NCBI GenBank assembly: GCA_020055645.1
Contig: CM034546.1
Location: 134,933,875-134,997,874 of the forward strand
Length of the DNA: 64,000 nt
Direction: 5' to 3'
Source: Tomocerus qinae
Lineage: Eukaryota > Arthropoda > Collembola > Entomobryomorpha > Tomoceridae
In this document: positions 12,606 through 24,031 of the stretch, piece after piece
How positions within the stretch are numbered: position 1 is the first letter of the stretch
Layout of the letters: every line of letters starts with the position of its first letter
The notes under the pieces: generated by a model
Database searches by the model: none
What the model saw: the letters and a program-made list of their open reading frames with translations, nothing else
Told to the model about the DNA's origin: nothing
Translations under genes and position numbers: made by a program

Positions 12606-13434
12606 CTAAAAGAATGTTATTAACAAGTTACATGGATGGATACAAAATATTTCCAAATTAATTGCAAACTTTGGTATTTATTTACAGTTTTTATCCCAGG
12701 CAATGTCAGTTAATAAGTTGGATAGACATGCCATTTTCTTTGTAAGTCTTAGGAATTTAGGGATTTCTGCCCATTTTCAAGGCCCGGATAATTAACTCAA
12801 AACGCTTACAATAATAATTAATAAGTACTCAAAAAATGGTGAAATAAGTACATAATAAGTACTAAAAACGGCAAAATAAGCAGTTAAAAGTACAAAAAGT
12901 AAAACAAGTACTAAAAATATTAAATTTTTTAAACATTTTCCTTTAACTTTTACTATGGGTTTGAAATAGAAAAATTGAAATTGAAAAGACATTGTCTAAA
13001 AGGCAATCTCAGTTTGAGACAGTAATAAAATATTATTTACATTGTAGTTGCTGGTGTCCAGATAAAAACATTCATAGTAATATTATTGTCGTAAATCTTT
13101 CTACGACTAATGTCTGGGCTTCTATTTCTAGCCATTATGCGCTAGAATACTCCGAAGTACTCTACTATAATAATACCTAACCATCTTATAAAGTAGTTTG
13201 CTAACACATGCATGAGATTTTAAGTAGCACAGAAGCAGAAGGCAAGACATTTTGTTGAATGTCCGTTGCAGTTTATTGCTACCTTTCTAAACTTCATAAA
13301 TCTTTATTTAACTTTTATATGTGTACAACTGACACTATATCTAATAGTCCTCCATGCCACCATAGTATAGCTATATTTAGAGTCAAAGGGACTTTGGGGA
13401 GAGATTTATTTGCTCATAAGCCTGGCGTAGTACT
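12606..13434. other. intergenic with decayed repeat
   Basis: Around 12790-12950 there is a run of degenerate AAGTAC/AAATAAGTAC repeats resembling the interior of the MITE at 7482-7711, probably a decayed relative. No gene seen. Confidence 0.35.
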
Positions 13435-15285
13435 CAGGGCCGGTGAGGTTTTTATGATGCCCGGGCAAACGCTATTTTGATGCCCCCTTTAACTTTAATG
13501 TGACTTCATATTTTAAGACCAGGAAATATTTTTGTTGCACAAACGTATGTTAAAATAGGGTAGAAATGGAAAGCCAATTTTAAAGTTGCACTTTTAAAAC
13601 ATTAAATCGCTTATGTTTGAGACGGTCAGGGTTAACATTGTTTGGGTTGAGACCGTTTGTGTTGAGATGGTTTGAGTTGAGACGGTTTGGGTTGAGACCG
13701 TTTGTGTTGAGATGGTTTGAGTTGAGACGGTTTGGGTTGAGACGGTTTGGGTTGAGGAGGTTTGAGTTTGGGTTGAGAAGGTTTGGGTTGAGAAGGTTTA
13801 GGTTGAGACGGTTTGGGTTGAGAAGATTTAGGTTAAGACTGTTTGGGTTGAGAAGATTCAGGTTGAGACGGTTTGGGTTGAGACGGTTTGGGTTGAGACG
13901 GTTTCCGTTGAGAAGGTTTCCGTTGAGAAGGTTTGGGTTGAGACTGTTTGGGGCTTGGGTTGAGGCTGTTTAGGCTGGGACTATTTTGGTTAAGACTGTT
14001 TGGGTTGAGAATAATTGGGTTCATACTGTTTAGTTTGAGACTGTTTGGGTTCAGACTGTTTGGGTTCATTCAGACTGTTTGGGTTGAGACGGTTTGGGTT
14101 GTGGCTGTTTGGTTAAGACTGTTTGGGTGAATACTGTTTGGGTGAATACTGTTTGGGTTGAGACTGTTTGGGTCGGGATTGTTTGGGTTTAAATTGTTTG
14201 GGATGAGACGGTTTGGGATGAGACTTTTTAGTTGAGACCAGTTTTATTTCACATGGTTTGGGTTGACAAGGTTTGGATTGGAAGGAAAAAGTTTGAAAGG
14301 GGTTTCGGTTGAGACGGTTTGGGAGGAAAATGAAATCAATTTTGTTTTTAATTAAATCATACCTTATTGAAACATGCAATGCCAAATACATTGTTCTATA
14401 TTTCGGTTCCAATTGTAATTAGTTATTTTTTGCGATGTCTAACAAGCTATTGCACGACTTGGTACGATGAATAGAACTAAATTTACATTAATTTTCAATT
14501 ACTATTTCTTTTAAATACTATTTCTATAATCTAACCTAACCGTTGAGTTTTCGTAGTGTTTTTAGTAGTGTCTGAAAACCTGCAGGCTTTCAATCGAGCT
14601 ATTGCACGACTTGGTACGATGAATCGTTACATCCATTTTTAATTATTTTAAGTTTTTAAATCATATTACTTATTAGGGGAAGGCTACAACTAATTTAGTG
14701 GTGTTTGTGGACATGTCAGATTTCAGTCTAGCTATTGCGTTAATTTATAAAGAAAAAAGAACGGAAGTTACGTCGATTTTTGGTTATTTTCATTTTTCAT
14801 ACGCTTCTCCTAACAGGAGAAGATTACTATAACCTGTTCAGCAATGTGACAAATCATGCCAGCTGTCGAACACACTTTTACACGTCGTTTTATGATAACC
14901 AGAACCAAAGTTACGTCGATTTTTAGTAAAATTTGATCTTTAAACCCCTCCGCTAGTTTACTCCGCTCGAAAGCTATATCGTGAACAGGGATTAACGAGC
15001 GGACAGACAGACAACAGAAATAGTATTCGCATAAAGAGAAAAAAACTTATCTGAATAATGATCATTGTTAGAAACAAGTTGAAATCGGATTGTGGCATTG
15101 ATGTTAAAACGGAAATAAACTAATTAGTGTTTGTTCTCGAGAAATAATTTGTTATATTTTCTTTGGAATACTAATGAATATTTCATATGGGCGGAAAAAA
15201 ATTATTTTTTCGTTCATTTTGCTGCCCCCTTCAGCTTGATGCCCGGTGCCGTCGCCCCGGTCGCACCCCCAATTCCCCGGCCCTG
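13435..15285. mobile_element. non-autonomous hAT-type element, 1.85 kb, with internal minisatellite
   Basis: It begins CAGGGCCGGTGAGG and, read inward from the other end, CAGGGCCGGGGAAT. The flanks carry the perfect 8-bp direct repeat GTAGTACT (13427-13434 and 15286-15293). Both features indicate a hAT element. It encodes no transposase. Its first half is a minisatellite (separate entry). Its second half contains two copies of an 'agctattgcacgacttggta' sequence (from about 14446 and 14600) and further degenerate repeats. The long Arg/Leu- or Pro/Ser/Asn-rich open frames inside are products of the minisatellite, not genes. Confidence 0.85.
13620..14330. repeat. 15-bp minisatellite (GGTTTGGGTTGAGAC family), about 700 bp
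   Basis: Roughly 45 head-to-tail copies of a 15-bp unit GGTTTGGGTTGAGAC. They are most regular at 13620-13950 and then diverge into GTTTGGGTTGAGACT, GGGTGAATACT and GGGATGAGACG variants. The plus strand is G-rich and the minus strand C-poor in G, so strand asymmetry is strong. It lies entirely inside the hAT-type element. Confidence 0.9.
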
Positions 15286-15293
15286 GTAGTACT

Positions 15294-15799
15294 TATTACT
15301 TCCATAGACAGTCAACAATAAATAGCATATTTATATAATTGTTAGTACATAATGCATATAGTGTTATTTATTAGGGGATTCAAAGTCATGTAATAGAAAA
15401 AGTTAAAAATAGATTCAAAACATTTTTCCACTGTATAGACAGTTTTTTGTGTACAAATACCTTATACCTTACATGAAGCACTCAATCTTCCTTATTTGGT
15501 CTACTAATTAGGAACTCTTAGCTCTAAAATCGATAAAAGCGGAATTGAAGTAATTTTACTATGATTTACGATGATGCCTCGTTAAGACAGATGATTATAT
15601 TATAAACCTATCACCTACCTAATACCTATTTTCAGCTATTTTACAGAAACTGTCAGCTTTCGAACGAGATATCTCACAACTTCCGACGATGAACAGAACG
15701 AAAAACATAAAACGTGCAAACAACGTTATTAATAAGACCAGTAAGCAAATGTATTTTGTCATATCCAATCAGAAAATATTATAATATAAAACTTTAAAA
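15294..15799. other. intergenic with a decayed repeat copy
   Basis: Near 15640-15710 a stretch (cagctttcgaacgagatatc, then acgatgaacagaacg) resembles the internal repeats of the adjacent hAT-type element, so a second decayed copy is likely. No gene seen. Confidence 0.35.
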
Positions 15800-17681
15800 T
15801 TAGCTTAAGACAAGTATAGCATAGAGAATGAATCCTCCAGAGCTCATCGTGATCTCGGGATGTGTTCTGTCTACTTCAATCTGCATAACTCGGTAGAAAT
15901 TATCCACAATTTGAATGTTTATGGCAGCATTCTTCTCCTTCAGGTACTCGTAACACTCCACAAGTGGCTATAAACATATTTAGAAAAAATATAGCATATA
16001 TTTTTTTAGAAATATTTTTAACTTAATTTTCTTTATCACATTAAACGTAATATTTTTTGAGAACATATACATAGTGCATTTAAATGACTCAAAGGTATTT
16101 TTGACAAGATCTACTCAAAACGTATTGCATAAAACTGAATTTCAAACAGGTTGAATTTACCTCAACAAATTGTGAATAAATCACAAGTGGGGAGGAAGGG
16201 GAAATGAAACCAATGAGTTTCTTAAGAAGAGAGAGTGGATGCTCCTTTCCTGCCATCAGTAGACCACTAATTGGATTGTCCTTTAAAAATTCTAAAGACT
16301 CTTCATTCATCTGCCGGTTAGTCGTAGCCAAATTAACCTGTAAAGTATAACGCATAAATGTATATTCACCCCTGTCAAAACTAATTTTTATAATTTTAAT
16401 AAATTTTTCTAACCTCTAGTTTTGCTTTTTTGTTGCTTGGTCCTTCCACCTCATCTGTCTTCATTTCTTGCTGCAAAACACATAAATAATGAAGTGTAAA
16501 ATAAAAGATATTATAGGTACTATCATTGTCTTGAGTCAACTTCAAGTTTAAAAGTAGGAAAGGGGGAACAAAAAGATTGCATATATCAACTAGGAAGTGA
16601 AAGTACAAAAATCAAGCCAAAAAACGAATTCGAAGAAGAAAAATGAATCAAAAATCAATTTAAAGTTCAAAATATTAAGTTATAACAAGTCGAGCCAAAA
16701 AAGAACTTAGATTCAAAAAGTTAGTTCAGAAATACAATTTTTAAAAAAGTTACCACTAGACGGTCCAAGTAAAATACATCAAGGCTGCGAAGAACTTGAA
16801 GTGAAGGAAAGTCCATATAATTGACAGCTTGTCTCTGAGGGCAACTTCCTAAATGAACATGAACACAGTTACCAAGTCCCCCGAGCCTTTTCATCACAGC
16901 TGCCACTAGTACTCCATTCATACCCGTTTCATAAACAATGTAGTTCCCATTTGCATGTATGTTTCCGTAGGTCAGCATTTGGGCAACTGCCTCCACCCGC
17001 ATTGTCCTAATAATAATTTATCATGATTTTTGAAACATTCTAATGGTGTATTTATGTTTTAATTATGTAATCAATATACCCATAATGCTGGCAAAGGAAC
17101 GGAAGGTCAACGGGAAGAAAGTGGATGGAATCGCTGTAATGAAGCATTTTCTTTTTGAGATACTTTTGCTGAGAGTACTCCGTTTTCATTTCGAAATTCT
17201 TAGAACTGCTTACAAGGCTCTCCAGAATTTCCCTAATTTCAATACAAACTAAAGATTAAACTGTAAACATGTTTTGTTAAAACTGTTACGCGGCAGATTT
17301 TCTTACCTTCCACTTTTCCCTTCTTCTTTCATTCTCATAATTTCCTCCGCCGATTTGTTACTCACATCCATAATGTTACGATTGTCTGTGCCACATTTCT
17401 GAGGTCCATCTGTGAATTTAAAAAAATTTAAACTATAAAATCATATTTACTATTGCCTATAACGCTTATTATTGGAAAATGTTAATATATTTGCATAAAG
17501 TCGATAAATGTTGTATAGAAATTAGCTACCGAAAGCGGTGCTGGCGTGAAATTCGCTATTTCTTTCCAAAATAAACTTTCTGCCATTTTTTTCAATATTA
17601 AAAGACGAGTACATTGGACAGTCCTTTGCATTGGCCAAGTCAATTTCCATGTGGCTGCTTCCCTTCCCATAATGGACACTT
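15800..17681 (-). CDS. TRMT6: tRNA (adenine-58-N1) methyltransferase non-catalytic subunit TRMT6/Gcd10, 5' end unresolved
   Basis: Seven exons join in phase: 17530-17681, 17307-17409, 17080-17232, 16754-17006, 16414-16470, 16161-16337, 15800-15967, giving 353 codons before the stop. Recognisable family blocks in order: GTDNRNIM; EILESLVSSSKNFEMKTEYS then KYLKKK; VEAVAQMLTYGNIHANGNYI with GGLGNCVHVHLG; a low-complexity linker; NPISGLLMAGKEHPLSLLKK; PLVECYEYLKEKNAAINIQI; SSGGFILYAILV. With TRMT61 this subunit binds tRNA and supports m1A58 formation in the nucleus. No in-frame ATG opens the first exon before a stop, so either a short 5' exon is missing or translation begins at the internal Met about 11 codons in. 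It lies head-to-head with SIVA. Confidence 0.85.
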
Positions 17682-17917
17682 CTGTAATTAAAAATACAAT
17701 CATTTTAATAAATCAATTGACAGTTATTTAGAAGAAAATCCACAGCATCGAACACGTGCGTGAGCTAAATAGTGAGAGGCAATGTTAGCCTTGTGGCCAA
17801 GATCGTCGTGGGCAAAGTCAAAATTACTTCAGTGAAGAAAAAGTGACAACTCGGTCCGATAATCCCCTCCTTAAAACTACGTGACGACCCTCGCTAATCT
17901 TGTCCATCTTTTCAGTA
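17682..17917. promoter_or_regulatory. shared intergenic region of the TRMT6/SIVA head-to-head pair
   Basis: About 240 bp separate the first recognised TRMT6 exon (minus) from the SIVA start codon (plus). No TATA box is obvious. The arrangement suggests a bidirectional promoter; this is inference from spacing. A short TRMT6 5' exon may lie here. Confidence 0.4.
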
Positions 17918-19061
17918 ATGACGGGCACGAAACGCAAAATTGACGAAGACACCTGGATAGTTGGCCAATCTAAGAAATTCAAACTACAATTGCCGGCACA
18001 ACTTCAAGGTATTTTCCCACGGGCAGATACAACCCGGCGGGACTTATCCTGTTTGAATATCTGTAAACTTTTCATTTCATTTTTTGCTTTTAAACGCCGT
18101 TTTTAAATAATTACAACAATTTACAATTTATTATCACCAAAAGGGTAATGTGCTACCTATGACCTAATGACATCCATGCAATGCAAATTACATAAATGGA
18201 AATGTTGAATGTTTGGTTTGATCATTGATTTTCTATGACCTAATGACCTACTATCAACTATGTAATATTTACAGTTGAGATTTGTTTTTCCAATATTTTA
18301 TATGTAGAATATGGTATTGAAATTAAAAGTACTTACCATTTTTGTCAAATTATTGTTAGATATGTATCCTCCTTAAACCGCCATCTCTTCGAAATTGTTT
18401 TTTTTTTAAATTTTGCTATATAGCAAAATATAACTTTGATCTCTAAAAATACCTAAAAGTAGATAAATAAAAAATGAAAAACCCTTACATGTTGCATTTA
18501 TAAATAAAAGCAGACAGGGGAAATATATTTTGGTCTCGGTTTAGTTGTAGTTTCAGTATCTAAAATAATACGTAACTTTATTTACCAGAAAATACACTTG
18601 CGGCACTTCGTCAAGGATCAAGAAACTTTTTTAATAAACCTGCCCAACAACTATCATTAGAAGTAAATGGACGCCAAAGAAATTTTTCGGATAGTAACGC
18701 ACCACCTTGTCACTATTGCTGGACTATGAATAGAAATATCGTCGAAAAATGTAGCTTTTGTGAAAAATCTATTTGTCATTTGTCTGAGTGTTTCAAATGC
18801 TCTGCATCTTTCTGCCTACTCTGCGGTGTTGAAAAGTAAGTAACCGTTAAAAATAACTTTTAGTATGAATATTATAGTAATAAATGTTTTTTGGCAAATA
18901 CCCCACCCGTGGAAATATTTTTCATGCTTAGTCCTTGTGTATAGCGTACTGTATTTTATACTGAATATATTACGAGCAATCAATACATTTTAAGTAAATA
19001 ATTGTATTCTAATTACAGGTATGATGAAGAATCGAAATTTGTCTGTTTTGGGTGCATGTGA
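17918..19061 (+). CDS. SIVA1: SIVA-like apoptosis regulatory protein, 3 exons
   Basis: Exons 17918-18008, 18589-18835 and 19019-19061 (phases 1 and 2) give 126 aa. The basic N-terminus (MTGTKRKIDEDT, then SKKFKLQL) precedes a linker and a C-terminal Cys-rich box: Cys at 71, 74, 85, 88, 93, 98, 101, 106, 109, 122 and 125, with CHYCWTMNRN, CSFCEKSICHLSECFKCSA, CLLCG and CFGCM. This matches the SIVA zinc-binding C-terminus, including the terminal C-x2-C-M. Vertebrate SIVA binds CD27-type receptors and takes part in apoptosis and p53 control; the arthropod role is less known. The start is the first true ATG. Confidence 0.8.
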
Positions 19062-20323
19062 TGGATTTTTGGTAACGTACGGATAAGCCAATATGAATTA
19101 ATCTATTTAAAATTGAACTAATGATATCGATGTCATTGTATAATATAGTTAGCTGGGTAAACCGCAAGCATATTTTACCAGTTGTGATTGTGACTGTATT
19201 TTTTGTATCAATATTTGTATGTGCATGACTATGACGTATAAAACTTTATTTAAGGTCAACGGTGTATTAAAATACGCACTTTTTCATTATTAAAATAATA
19301 CTTAAACTTGCTTATCACTTCTTGCGAGTTGGAAATAATATTATTTACACTATTACCCATTAAACTGGTATTACAAATTACAAATGGAACAAACACTCTT
19401 AAGAAGTACTAAGCCATATAAAAGGCATCATATGGCAGATCAGCGCATGCAAGGTAGTATTGCAGTTCCAGCTCCAAAGTTCCTATTTTCATTAGAAAGA
19501 CATGGATCATATGTTGCTCTGGTAAATAGGCTTATTTTCAATGAAAACTTTGAGAGGTCCAACTGCAGCAATTGCATCTCCCATGTTGACTCTCGTTTGC
19601 AAGTTTTGTTGAAGATAAGCGTATATGGTAATGCATGATGATGTAATGATAATGTAATAAATGATCCATTGTCTTTCTAGGAATTTTGAAGCTGGAAATA
19701 TATATTTTTTGATATACATTTTCGCGGTAGTGATTTTCATTTCTTCTGAGTGAATTTTGTGACTCCAAGTACACAGTAAGGAAAGCCGTGGTATTTTAAT
19801 TGGCTTAAACTTGTTAGTATAGTTTCGTGACTTTTACCGTAGATTTTGGTCGTACCTAAAAAAGGTTTTCGTTTGGCTATCGAGAAAAGTTTATTAAAAA
19901 GAAACCATTTTTCTATATTTACGAATAAAACAAAGTAGTCTTTGATACTTTGAAGAACGTTTTCGTAGAGATGAATATACTTTACATTTTTAAAACATAA
20001 CAGAGATACTTTTATTACCTAATCCCATTTTTGGAATTGACAACAACAAACACATTTGAATCATGATGACGGGACTGAATATGTAGTACATAGTATTTGC
20101 TTTTATAGTTAACAGCAGGGGTAAAATTAAAATGGACATTGCATTACTCAGATTAAAAATACTTCATTTGAGTGAGGGGAGAAAATATTGCATCAAATAT
20201 TTACATACATTTTGCGAAGATTTCCTAATAACTGTTCAATTTTGAGCTTTACACATCCCAACAATAGTGTAAAGGTGGTTATGAAACCCAGAGGCATCAT
20301 TCAAGATTTTTCTTCACCTCCAT
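19062..20323. other. intergenic; only weak open frames
   Basis: Contains SIVA 3' flank and two overlapping open frames around 19384-19740 (one per strand, 77-84 codons). Neither has convincing splice partners or domain features. The minus-strand frame (containing MGDAIAAVGPLKVFIENKPI) looks slightly more protein-like, but I cannot support either as a gene. Confidence 0.35.
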
Positions 20324-21202
20324 TCATAGAAGCAGATAACCAGAGATCATATAGAGAACCATGGATACAAAGGAGAAAAACTATGAATGAATAAAAAGAA
20401 ATTAGTTGTACAACAACAAGAAAACAGAATTCATTATGTTCAATTCTCAAAACAATGAAACATTATGTCAGTACCCAGCCTCCCATTATCTGAAACGTTG
20501 TTCGTACTGTAACAAGTTTGTCACCGCTTTTTACTACAACATTGCAGCTGTCCGAGCCAGGTACTGGGGTATTAAAGCAGACGTCGAATCTAAGGTACCC
20601 CAAAATGAAACTCGCACCACGCAAGGCAACAGCGAGCATGTAGTAGAATATAAGCTACAAAACAACAATCAGTTATTATTTATTGTTACTAATCATAAAA
20701 TACATTTATTAAATATTAATCTAATATGAAAACAACTAACTATTTTCTTATGTTCCGGTGGGTGAAAGCAAATATAGCACAAGAGGACAACAATACCTAG
20801 AGTGAGCACGAAGCTTATCGTTACCAGCCAATATGACCCTATCCGGTCGACATTTACATCGAATGTAATCCTTGCGAACAAAATACACACAAGAGCCAAC
20901 AAAACGAACACCTGCGATATTAAATACATGAAATAAGAAAATCAATAATTAAAGTGCATCAACAAAAACATTGTTTGTAATTTACTAATTATTATGGCAT
21001 TGTTTGAACTTGAGGCAATGGAACAACAGAGAGTACTTGAGAGTACTCGCTCGTCATTACTCTCTCTCATGTCACAATTATTATTTTTTTGACGAAATCC
21101 CCCCTCCAATATGTAATTAATGGCTTTATATTATCAGTTGTTTACCACATGCACAACATGGAAACAAGTCAATTTTTGGCACTGACAACAACAACAAGCC
21201 AT
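20324..21202 (-). CDS. small four-helix membrane protein with Cys-rich N-terminus, 4 exons (MARVEL-like topology)
   Basis: Exons 21146-21202, 20741-20911, 20475-20654 and 20324-20380 all join in phase 0 to give 154 aa. N-terminus MACCCCQCQKLTCF is a probable palmitoylation cluster. Four hydrophobic helices follow: VFVLLALVCILFARI; YWLVTISFVLTLGIVVLLCY; LIFYYMLAVALRGASFILGY; FFSFVSMVLYMISGYLLL, the last ending at the stop. The loop between helices 3 and 4 is polar with two cysteines. Size and topology resemble MARVEL or tetraspan membrane proteins, but no family motif is certain. Higher GC in exon 3 and open, phase-consistent frames support reality. The donor of exon 2 (GTTAGT) is weaker than the others. 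Confidence 0.65.
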
Positions 21203-21235
21203 TTTGATCTCGGTTTATGATTCCACTTTTCAAAT

Positions 21236-21355
21236 ATGAAAGACGACGTCAGTGAAGAGGTCACAATCACCGAGCTATTAGACTTTCTTCGTAAAAAATC
21301 TGATAAGTCTAAATCAACAGATTACTATGGCTTCGGTAAAATGGCAGTTTTATAA
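21236..21355 (+). CDS. possible first exon or 39-codon ORF, low support
   Basis: An ATG opens a charged, helical frame starting MKDDVSEEVTITELLDFLRK, which stays open to a TAA after 39 codons, or to a GGTAAA donor-like site at about 21335. It starts only 33 bp from the start codon of the membrane-protein gene on the other strand. No following exon was found; transposons begin at 21459. It could be the first exon of a gene interrupted by insertions, or chance. Confidence 0.25.
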   Translation: MKDDVSEEVTITELLDFLRKKSDKSKSTDYYGFGKMAVL

Positions 21356-21458
21356 TAGTTAATCACAAATCACTGTGAGAAAAAAGTCTTGAGAAAATCC
21401 AAATCGACAAACCAAACGACCAAATTTTCAATCGCAATCTTTTCATTCTCTCCTCCAC

Positions 21459-22047
21459 CAAGGACGTATTTAGGGGGGGTGCTAGGGTGCTTAAGCACCC
21501 CCTAAATATTTTGAAAACACACTAGATATTATCATGTTTTCACCATTTATTTAATAAATTTAATTCCAAATTGGAAGGAACATATTTATTTTGTTTTCAT
21601 GACTCAATTGCATGTATCTTATTTTCGAGCATTTTCGAATTTGTGTGAGCATTTTTAATCTGTAATCGGTTTGAGCATTTTCGAATCCTTTTTTTCCTAC
21701 ATTAAACCTTAGTATTTGAGATTATCTTACATGTGTTTACAAATGGAAATGTACCTAGCAATGGGTCACTTTTGAAATGAGGTTTTTTGCTAAAGCACCT
21801 AAAATTAAATGCGCCAAACTTAGTGGGTGATGACAGATAAATCACGTATTTAGAAGGGGTACTGAATCCTACTGAACCCCAACCCCACTAAATCTCGATA
21901 TAAAGGGGAGTTTTTGAAAAAGAAGAATAAAAATCGCAAATTTTTTCGCGCTTCGCAAGAACTGTGGCGTTCTAATTTGTTTCATTTATGCAGTACTCAT
22001 TTTTAGAAATTAGCACCCCCTAGATCCAATTTCTAGATACGCCCTTG
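21459..22047. mobile_element. MITE, 589 bp, CAAGGACGTATTTAG termini, 8-bp target duplication
   Basis: Ends are inverted: CAAGGACGTATTTAGGGG at left and CAAGGGCGTATCTAG read inward from the right. It is flanked by the perfect 8-bp repeat TCCTCCAC (21451-21458 and 22048-22055). No coding capacity. A second copy with its own, different 8-bp duplication lies at 60450-62130. An 8-bp duplication fits hAT, P or Merlin elements; I cannot decide which. Confidence 0.9.
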
Positions 22048-23114
22048 TCCTCCACACCCGAGAGTAGAGTTGTTTTTCTCTCAGGCAGGACAGGGCAGTC
22101 AGCAGTATTTGCATTTGCATTGTGCTTTACGCCTTTGGTGTGACATGCGACAATGCTATTCTCAATGACACCACTTTGGCCAATGAATGAATTGCTTTTT
22201 AAATGAATGCCAAATAGTGTCAAAACTTTTGGCAATGTAAAAGCACTATCAATTTAAAGCGTTTTATTGCAAACATGCAACGTAAGGGAAATAAATTTTG
22301 AAATTCATTCAAGTATAATTTTGATTTTGGCCCGTTTAACTTGAGACTTGACTTGAACCCTAAATCTAACTACCATAATGTACATACGGTATTTATGTAT
22401 TTTCAAAAACCAAAATTTGGATTTTAGCCAACCCTTTCATGTAGTTTTGATTGACTTAAAATAGGTTAGGTTCAAAATCAAAACTTATAGGTTTTTGAAA
22501 ATACATCTCTATCTAAGGCTATACGTCCGGGGTGTACAAATCTCCTTTACATGATTGAACCTAAGGTTAAATAAAATCTTTTACATATTATTAGGACTAT
22601 AGGTCGGACAGCTCATAAAGTTGGTTACTCATTGTACTGTCACATATTAAATCCTAAAATGATTTAAAGCTTATAGGTTATCATTTTTTTTCATTTTCAT
22701 CACAAAAGAACCAAAATTTCGTTTAGAACAGTTTTTTGGGATTTTAGCCAGCTATTGGTCTCGATGAATGCTTTAAATACCATATAGTGTTCTTCTGAGA
22801 AAACAGACTAGATTAATTATTAATTACCTTTGCGTTTCAATTGCCTTAATGGAACCAAAGTGGAATTTCTAGACACTTAAAAATCAATTTTAGTGCAATT
22901 ACATTTGATAAATAATAGACGCAGTTCAGCCTCATTCAAATTACAGCATACACTTTTATCAATTCATCAACTTGTAATATGTTAGAAGTTATTAAAAATT
23001 TAGCTGAGAGTCACGGAAAGACGAATTAAGAATATGGAAATTAACTAATTGATATATATTATAATCAAATCGTCAAATGACGCTTTCATTAGCAAATATA
23101 TTATTTGAATGTAG
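22048..23114. other. intergenic, no gene seen
   Basis: AT-rich DNA with a minus-strand open frame (22020-22235) that overlaps the MITE end and has no coding features. Confidence 0.4.
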
Positions 23115-24031
23115 GTCAATTTGGCAAAAGTCATTTTGGCAAAAGCAAAAAACCTTAAAAATTAACCCCTGTGGATAAATTGGCAAATGACGTTTTTGAC
23201 CGTTCGGAGAATTTGGCAAAAAGTATGTACGGATAATTTGGCAAAAGTATTTAGAACCATGATCTTAGTTTTACTGTTGTGTGTTATGTATCCAGTGTAG
23301 TGATGTAGCGAAGCATTCTATTTGGTAATAATCTATGGAAATATAGTCAAATGTAAATGCATAATATCTTAGTTAGCTTCACTCAATAAACTGGAGGTTA
23401 GCTGTCAGGTATCTTCAGACAATGGCCGCGAGTCTTCACACACTAATGAGGACTTAAAGCCCTGCCTTACTAAAGGGGCCGAGTATTTTGAAGTATTTAT
23501 ATAGGTAGAGACTGGGCGCAATATTCACCCAAATTTTGGAAAGCAAGAGATCTCCTTCGCAATTTTGCTCCAAGGACCACAAAATCAATGGAAGGGTAGC
23601 ATAATTGCTTTCATATTAAAATGGGCTATGAAAACCTCCTTTGTGGAGATTTATTTTAATTGTGCTCAAAGATAAACAACGAACCGAAAACGGGTTTCTA
23701 TGCAATCTAAATGGTAGTTTTCCAGCGCGAAAGAAGGCTTTTTACGTTAAAAGTACCAACAGACTTCGAAAAACTAGCAGAAACTACGGAAAGAAACGAT
23801 TGCCATTTTCCCAATTCATTAAAATTAATGCCATGAATTTGAAATTATTTGAATTACCTATTATATTCATTACTTGTTATGCTTTGTTGGCTTTACACAA
23901 CATGCAATTGTATTGCTGACCTAATAAATGTATTTTTGCCAATTTATCCACATCGTTTTGCCATTTTATCCACAGGCCTTTTGCCAATTTGATCATAGGT
24001 CATTTGCCAATTTGACTTTTGCCAAATTGAC
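23115..24031. mobile_element. MULE-like DNA transposon remnant with TIRs of reiterated TTGGCAAAA
   Basis: Both ends read GTCAATTTGGCAAAAGTCA inward and continue as long inverted arms in which (T/A)TTGGCAAAA recurs every 12-20 bp (23115-23250 and about 23935-24031). Between them an open frame (23641-23919, plus) includes PARKKAFYV, RLRKTSRNYG, FSQFIKINAMNLKL, which is weakly reminiscent of the C-terminal tail of MULE transposases. No target duplication was found. Element type is inference, supported by the better preserved relative at 61046-61928. Confidence 0.6.

Noticed and set aside
13617-14412. Long open frames rich in RRFGLRRF or KPSQPKPSQ repeats on both strands
   Set aside because: They are translations of the 15-bp minisatellite: a unit divisible by three keeps several frames open. 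No start context, splice signals or domain.
19384-19740. Overlapping 77-84 codon frames on both strands
   Set aside because: No splice partners, domains or consistent codon signal; kept only as a note.
20406-20729. 107-codon plus-strand frame with a CSYCNKF motif
   Set aside because: Lies opposite exon 3 of the four-helix membrane protein; the minus-strand model explains the open sequence better, with consistent phase-0 splice sites.
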